DNA of 64,000 nt from Streptomyces sp. ISL-96 (GTDB lineage Bacteria; Actinomycetota; Actinomycetes; Streptomycetales; Streptomycetaceae), in NCBI RefSeq assembly GCF_018614035.1, contig NZ_JAGGPA010000007.1, positions 1 through 64,000 on the forward strand, read 5' to 3'. Numbering within the stretch: position 1 is the stretch's first letter; each line of letters opens with the position of its first letter. Both the position numbers and the translations under genes were made by a program. Positions 60,268 through 64,000 of the stretch are shown in pieces. The notes below the pieces were generated by a model that was given only the letters and a program-made list of their open reading frames with translations, had not been told where the DNA came from and did not search any database.

Positions 60268-62073
60268 ATGTCTCAACTTCGCGCACCCGCCGCGCGCGCA
60301 GACCGCCGCGAGGGCGGGCGGCACGGACGGCCGGGCGCCCGGCCTCATCCCGCACAGCCGATCCCCGACTTCCACATACGCCCTCAGCTTCTGCGCGCCG
60401 CCGTACTCCCGGCCGTCGTCGTCGCCCTCAGCGGCGCCGCGGCCGTGCTGTTCACCCTCCGCGCCACCGCCGCCACCGCGACCGCCGTCGAGCCGGCGCG
60501 CAGCTTATGGGTCGCGCTCGCGGGCGCCGGAGCGCTCGCCATCGTCTCGCTGGCGGCGGCCGTCGTGGGCGCGGACCGGGCCGCCAAGACCGTGCTCGAC
60601 CGCTGCAACGCGCTGCGCAGGGCCAGCGCGCGCGGGCAGGCCGACCTGCGCGCGGTCGTCGAGCAGCTGCGGCGCGGCGAAGGGCCGCCCGCCCGGCGTA
60701 CGCCGTCGCCCGGCGGCGCGCAGGGCTGCGATGAGTTCGACCTGCTGGAACGGGAGTTGGGACGCGCCCACGAGGCTGCCGTGAGCGCCGTCGTGCAGGC
60801 CTCGCAGTTGTCCAGCAGCACGGGCGCCGACCAGAAGGTCGAGGTCTTCGTCAATCTGGCCCGCCGGCTCCAGTCGCTCGTACACCGGGAGATCCAGCTG
60901 CTCGACGAGCTGGAGAACGATGTCGAGGACCCCGAGCTGCTCAAAGGCCTCTTTCACGTCGACCATCTCGCCACCCGCATCCGCAGGCACGCGGAGAACC
61001 TCGCCGTCCTCGGCGGCGCCGTCTCCCGGCGCCAGTGGAGCAACCCGGTGACCATGATGGAGGTACTGCGCTCCTCGATCGCCGAGGTCGAGCAGTACTC
61101 ACGGGTCAAACTGGTGCCGCCCATCGACGGCACGCTGCGCGGCCACGCCGTCGCCGACGTCATCCACCTCCTCGCCGAACTCGTCGAGAACGCCACGGTC
61201 TTCTCCGCCCCGCACACCACGGTGCTGCTCCGCGCCCAGTACGTCACCGCGGGCCTGGCCATCGAGGTCGAGGACCGAGGCCTGGGCATGCCACTGACCG
61301 AGCAGAACAAGATGAACGCCCTGCTCCACGACCCGGACAACGTCAACGTCGGCCGACTTCTCCAGGACGGGCGCATCGGCCTGTTCGTGGTGTCGGCGCT
61401 GGCCCGCAGGCACGGCATCACCGTCCGCCTCCAGGCCAACATCTACGGCGGCGTACAGGCCGTACTCGTCCTGCCGCAGGGTCTGCTGGGCGAGGAGGAC
61501 CAGGGCGGTCTCGGCCGGGCGGCGACCGCCGGGACCCGGCAGCCGGTCCCGGCACCCGCGCCGGCGCCGCCCGCGCCGCCGCACGCGCATACGCCCGCGC
61601 CCGCCGGTCCCGCTTCCCCTCCCGCCATCAACGGCAACGGTCACGGCGACGGCAACGGTCACAGCAGCGCACACGCGCCGCTCCCCGTGCGCGGCGCGCA
61701 GGAGGACCGGCCCACTCCGGCCGCCGCCCGCCCGGGCATGGGCTCGCACCGGCCCGGTCTCTCCGCCGAGCCGGTCCACACGCAGGCCCAGCCGCGCGCC
61801 GACGGATACGTGCGCGGCACCATGAGCCGCCCCAGTCTGCCCAGACGCCGCAGCCAGGAAAGCCTGGTGCCGCAGCTCAGAGAAACCCCCGTCGCGCGCC
61901 CGGACAACGAGTACCCCGCTCTGCACGATCCGGGCCTGATGGCGGCCTTCCAACGAGGCATCGGCCTGGCGGAGGCGCAGCAGGACCCGCACGCCGTTCC
62001 ACACCCGGATCCGGCACCGGCCCCGGAGCGGCATCCGCAGCCGTACCACCCGAGCGAGGGCGACGCAGGCTGA
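60268..62073 (+). CDS. cvnA: Conservon histidine-kinase-like protein (CvnA)
   Basis: A 601-aa membrane protein. Two transmembrane helices (about residues 38-60 and 74-95) are followed by a cytoplasmic helical region and a GHKL ATPase domain: N-box HLLAELVENATVFSA, G1 VEDRGLGM, G2 GRIGLFVVSALARRH. The last ~190 residues are Pro/Ala/His-rich and disordered. The conserved phospho-acceptor His is not obvious. CvnA proteins are orphan sensor kinase-like subunits assembled with CvnB-D at the membrane. The gene begins the conservon; the start ATG 60268 is weakly preceded by GAGGACA. Confidence 0.9.
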   Translation: MSQLRAPAARADRREGGRHGRPGARPHPAQPIPDFHIRPQLLRAAVLPAVVVALSGAAAVLFTLRATAATATAVEPARSLWVALAGAGALAIVSLAAAVVGADRAAKTVLDRCNALRRASARGQADLRAVVEQLRRGEGPPARRTPSPGGAQGCDEFDLLERELGRAHEAAVSAVVQASQLSSSTGADQKVEVFVNLARRLQSLVHREIQLLDELENDVEDPELLKGLFHVDHLATRIRRHAENLAVLGGAVSRRQWSNPVTMMEVLRSSIAEVEQYSRVKLVPPIDGTLRGHAVADVIHLLAELVENATVFSAPHTTVLLRAQYVTAGLAIEVEDRGLGMPLTEQNKMNALLHDPDNVNVGRLLQDGRIGLFVVSALARRHGITVRLQANIYGGVQAVLVLPQGLLGEEDQGGLGRAATAGTRQPVPAPAPAPPAPPHAHTPAPAGPASPPAINGNGHGDGNGHSSAHAPLPVRGAQEDRPTPAAARPGMGSHRPGLSAEPVHTQAQPRADGYVRGTMSRPSLPRRRSQESLVPQLRETPVARPDNEYPALHDPGLMAAFQRGIGLAEAQQDPHAVPHPDPAPAPERHPQPYHPSEGDAG

Positions 62074-62150
62074 CCACTGCCTCCGCCTCAGCACCTCCCT
62101 TTCGCCTCTCCCCACCTTCCGCCCGCAGTACCCCAAGGAGTAGATGCACC

Positions 62151-62585
62151 ATGGCGAGTGATGCGCCGACCGGCCAAGTGTCCGATCTCGAATGGCTGTT
62201 GAGCGGCCTGGTCCAGCGTGTTCCCTTCACGCGCAGCGCGGTTCTGCTCTCCTCCGACGGCCTGGTGAAGTCGCTCCACGGGCTCGACACCGACAGCGCC
62301 GACCACATGGCCGCCCTCGCCTCGGGCCTCTACTCGCTCGGCCGCAGCGCGGGTGCCCGCTTCGGCGACGGCGGCGAGGTCCGCCAGGTCGTCGTCGAGC
62401 TTGACTCCACCCTCCTCTTCGTCTCCACCGCGGGCTCCGGCACCTGCCTCGCGGTGCTCGCGGGCCGCGAGGCGGACGCGGCGGTGCTGGGTTACGAGAT
62501 GGCGATGCTCGTCAAGAGCGTACGGCCGTATCTGATGACACCGGCCAGGCAGAGGGCGGGCGCGGCGAGCGCCACGGGACGCTGA
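62151..62585 (+). CDS. cvnB: Conservon roadblock/LC7-domain protein (CvnB)
   Basis: A 144-aa roadblock/LC7 protein. LEWLLSGLVQRVPFTRSAVL and the GLVKSLHGLD and FVSTAGSGTCLAVLAGREAD segments match CvnB. Roadblock proteins act as GTPase-activating or scaffolding partners of small GTPases, here CvnD. The start is ATG 62151, 77 bp after cvnA, with AAGGAG slightly distant. The out-of-frame ATG at 62143 stops at once. The 3' end is 2 bp before cvnC. Confidence 0.92.
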   Translation: MASDAPTGQVSDLEWLLSGLVQRVPFTRSAVLLSSDGLVKSLHGLDTDSADHMAALASGLYSLGRSAGARFGDGGEVRQVVVELDSTLLFVSTAGSGTCLAVLAGREADAAVLGYEMAMLVKSVRPYLMTPARQRAGAASATGR

Positions 62586-62587
62586 AG

Positions 62588-62959
62588 GTGCTGCCCCCGC
62601 ACGACGGGCCGTGGCTCGACGACGCGGCCGGCCGGCTCGTCCGTCCGTACACGGTGAGCGACGGCCGGACCCGCCCCACGACCGCCTTCGACATGCTGAC
62701 CATGGTGCGGGCCACCGGGACGGAGCCCTTGATGCACCTCGGTCCCGAGCACGCCCAGGCGCTCGGACTGTGCGTACACCCCACCTCGGTGGCGGAGATC
62801 GCGGCGCATCTGCGGCTTCCCGTGGTCGTCACCAAGGTGCTGCTTTCCGATCTGGTCGGCTGTGGGGCGCTCACCACCCACGCGCCCCGCTTCGACGACC
62901 AGCCCACCGACCTATCCCTGCTGGAGGCAGTGCTAGATGGCCTACGACGACGGCTCTGA
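62588..62959 (+). CDS. cvnC: Conservon DUF742 protein (CvnC)
   Basis: A 123-aa DUF742 protein with GRLVRPYTVSDGRTRP, typical of the family, and a winged-helix-like C-terminal part (TSVAEIAAHLRLPVVVTKVL). The GTG start lies directly after the cvnB stop. It belongs to the Cvn complex; its exact role is not known. Its end overlaps cvnD by 23 bp. Confidence 0.92.
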   Translation: MLPPHDGPWLDDAAGRLVRPYTVSDGRTRPTTAFDMLTMVRATGTEPLMHLGPEHAQALGLCVHPTSVAEIAAHLRLPVVVTKVLLSDLVGCGALTTHAPRFDDQPTDLSLLEAVLDGLRRRL

Positions 62960-63560
62960 CCTGTTTCCCACCGCACTCAAGATCCTCGTCGCGGGCGGGT
63001 TCGGAGTCGGTAAGACGACCTTTGTGGGAGCGGTCAGCGAGATCGCACCGCTCAGTACGGAGGAACTGCTCACCCAGGTGAGCGTCGGGACCGACAGCCT
63101 GGAAGGCATCGAGGACAAGGCCACGACGACCGTCGCCATGGACTTCGGCCGGATGACCCTCGACGAACACCATGTGCTGTATCTCTTCGGCACACCCGGC
63201 CAGGAACGCTTCTGGTTCATGTGGGACGAACTCTCCAAGGGCGCCCTGGGCGCCGTCGTGCTGGCCGACACCCGGCGCCTCCAGGACAGTTTCTCGGCGC
63301 TGGACTTCTTCGAGCGGCGCGGCATCGAATTCGTCGTAGCCGTCAATGAGTTCGACGGTGCGCACCACTACGAACCGGAAGAGGTACGAGCCGCCCTCGA
63401 CCTGAGGACAGAGGTCCCCGTCGTGCTGTGCGACGCCCGTATCGCCAGCTCAGGGATCAAGACGCTGGTCACCCTCGTCCGGCATCTGCTCACCATCGTC
63501 CCGGCCTCGCCGACTTCGCCGGCCGCGTCGAGTCACGGAAACTTCGGAGCACCCACATGA
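62937..63560 (+). CDS. cvnD: Conservon small GTPase (CvnD)
   Basis: A 207-aa Ras-like GTP-binding protein (MglA-type relatives). P-loop GGFGVGKTTFVGA, switch II LFGTPGQERFWFM, and the base-specificity loop AVNEFDGA (NExD in place of NKxD) are present. It is the GTPase of the conservon and presumably acts with CvnB as regulator. It is very compactly coupled to cvnC and the next gene (ATGA overlap). Confidence 0.93.
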   Translation: MAYDDGSDLFPTALKILVAGGFGVGKTTFVGAVSEIAPLSTEELLTQVSVGTDSLEGIEDKATTTVAMDFGRMTLDEHHVLYLFGTPGQERFWFMWDELSKGALGAVVLADTRRLQDSFSALDFFERRGIEFVVAVNEFDGAHHYEPEEVRAALDLRTEVPVVLCDARIASSGIKTLVTLVRHLLTIVPASPTSPAASSHGNFGAPT

Positions 63561-64000
63561 CGTACGACCGGATCGGTCAACTGCTGCTCACCCCCGTCGA
63601 CCCGGAGGCGCCCGCCCGCATGCGGCGGCTGCATCAGCTCGGGCTCGGCGACCGGGCAGTGCCTGCCTTCGACACGTTCGCCGACCGGCTCGCGGAGGTG
63701 ACCGGAGCGCCGTACTCGATGGTGAACTTCATTGACGAGAACCGGCAGTTCTTCGCCGGACTGCACACGCCGACCGGTACGCACAGCGGCACCGACCTGG
63801 GGGCGGTCGCCGCGACGAGCCGCATCGGCCGGTTCCTCGCCCGCGACCACGGGTACTGCCCGCACGTCGTCGCGCGTCGCAAGGCGCTCGTTCTGGACGA
63901 CGTCTGCGACTACCCGCGGTTCGCGGGCAATCCGGTCGTCGACGAGATCGGCATCCGGTCGTACATGGGCGCGCCCGTCATCGACCGTACGGACATCCTG
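63557..64000 (+). CDS. GAF-domain protein (partial; conservon fifth gene)
   Basis: The first 148 codons are visible; the gene runs off the right edge. It begins MTYDRIGQLLLTPVDPEAPA and contains a GAF sensor domain (VTGAPYSMVNFIDENRQF, RSYMGAPVIDRTDIL) of the kind fused or adjacent to conservons. The ATG overlaps the cvnD stop. GAF domains bind small molecules or redox cofactors. Whether an output domain follows cannot be seen. Confidence 0.8.
   Translation, partial: MTYDRIGQLLLTPVDPEAPARMRRLHQLGLGDRAVPAFDTFADRLAEVTGAPYSMVNFIDENRQFFAGLHTPTGTHSGTDLGAVAATSRIGRFLARDHGYCPHVVARRKALVLDDVCDYPRFAGNPVVDEIGIRSYMGAPVIDRTDIL

Noticed and set aside
1..64000. tRNA, rRNA, CRISPR arrays, IS elements
   Set aside because: No cloverleaf-like T-arm with acceptor pairing, no spaced repeat array and no transposase-like protein were seen by eye; a tRNAscan or ISfinder search would be decisive.

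Overview
The window is chromosomal DNA from a high-GC actinomycete, almost certainly a Streptomyces. The evidence is the very high GC at third codon positions, frequent GTG starts and 4-bp ATGA/GTGA gene overlaps. Typical Streptomyces families also occur together: a conservon, an LPFR micro-protein, an SCO6745-type protein and a hopanoid cluster laid out like the SCO6759-SCO6771 region of S. coelicolor. No rRNA, tRNA, CRISPR array, insertion sequence or integrase gene was seen.

Layout. 0-12.3 kb holds housekeeping and accessory genes: the start of a D-amino-acid-oxidase-like gene, an uncharacterised protein, an ABC-F ATPase, Tex, an LPFR micro-protein, an SCO6745-type protein, a GlxA/DJ-1 pair, an enoyl-CoA hydratase, an HdeD-like membrane protein, an anti-sigma-type ATPase, IPP isomerase and a cation-diffusion facilitator. 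12.4-20.7 kb is a cell-surface glycopolymer (teichoic-acid-like) locus: galE divergent from two CDP-alcohol phosphotransferases, a nucleotidyltransferase, a glycerol-1-phosphate-dehydrogenase-like enzyme, a GT2 glycosyltransferase and a TagGH-type exporter. 21-31.3 kb is the hopanoid operon (hpnC, hpnD, a 43-aa protein, hpnE, a polyprenyl synthase, shc, hpnG-like, hpnH, an HpnO-like aminotransferase). Two places in it are decayed: an ispG-dxs scar between hpnH and the aminotransferase, and a shredded HTH-regulator remnant at the end.

31.3-36.8 kb holds a tyrosine phosphatase, a GH36 alpha-galactosidase, a LysM-M23 wall hydrolase behind a c-di-AMP (ydaO-type) riboswitch, and an SGNH hydrolase. 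36.8-44.5 kb is the most intriguing segment. A tight six-gene operon of the STM4011-STM4015 families (two radical SAM enzymes, a sulfatase-like hydrolase, an ATP-grasp-like protein and two tandem leucine-rich-repeat-like paralogues) stands opposite two more uncharacterised genes across a promoter region with a long palindrome. To my knowledge no biochemical function is established for it; its makeup resembles a peptide/protein-modification or small-molecule pathway.

44.5-60 kb holds a PfkB kinase, a SIMPL protein, a TetR-APC permease pair with a clear operator, an ECF sigma/anti-sigma pair next to a cupredoxin lipoprotein, and a five-gene acyl-CoA and amino-acid catabolic operon (acyl-CoA dehydrogenase, TPP enzyme, Glu/Leu/Phe/Val dehydrogenase, acyl-CoA synthetase, DECR1-type reductase). 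Two near-identical 18-bp operator candidates lie upstream of that operon, before a metallo-beta-lactamase-fold gene. 60.2-64 kb is a conservon (CvnA-B-C-D plus a GAF protein) cut by the window edge.
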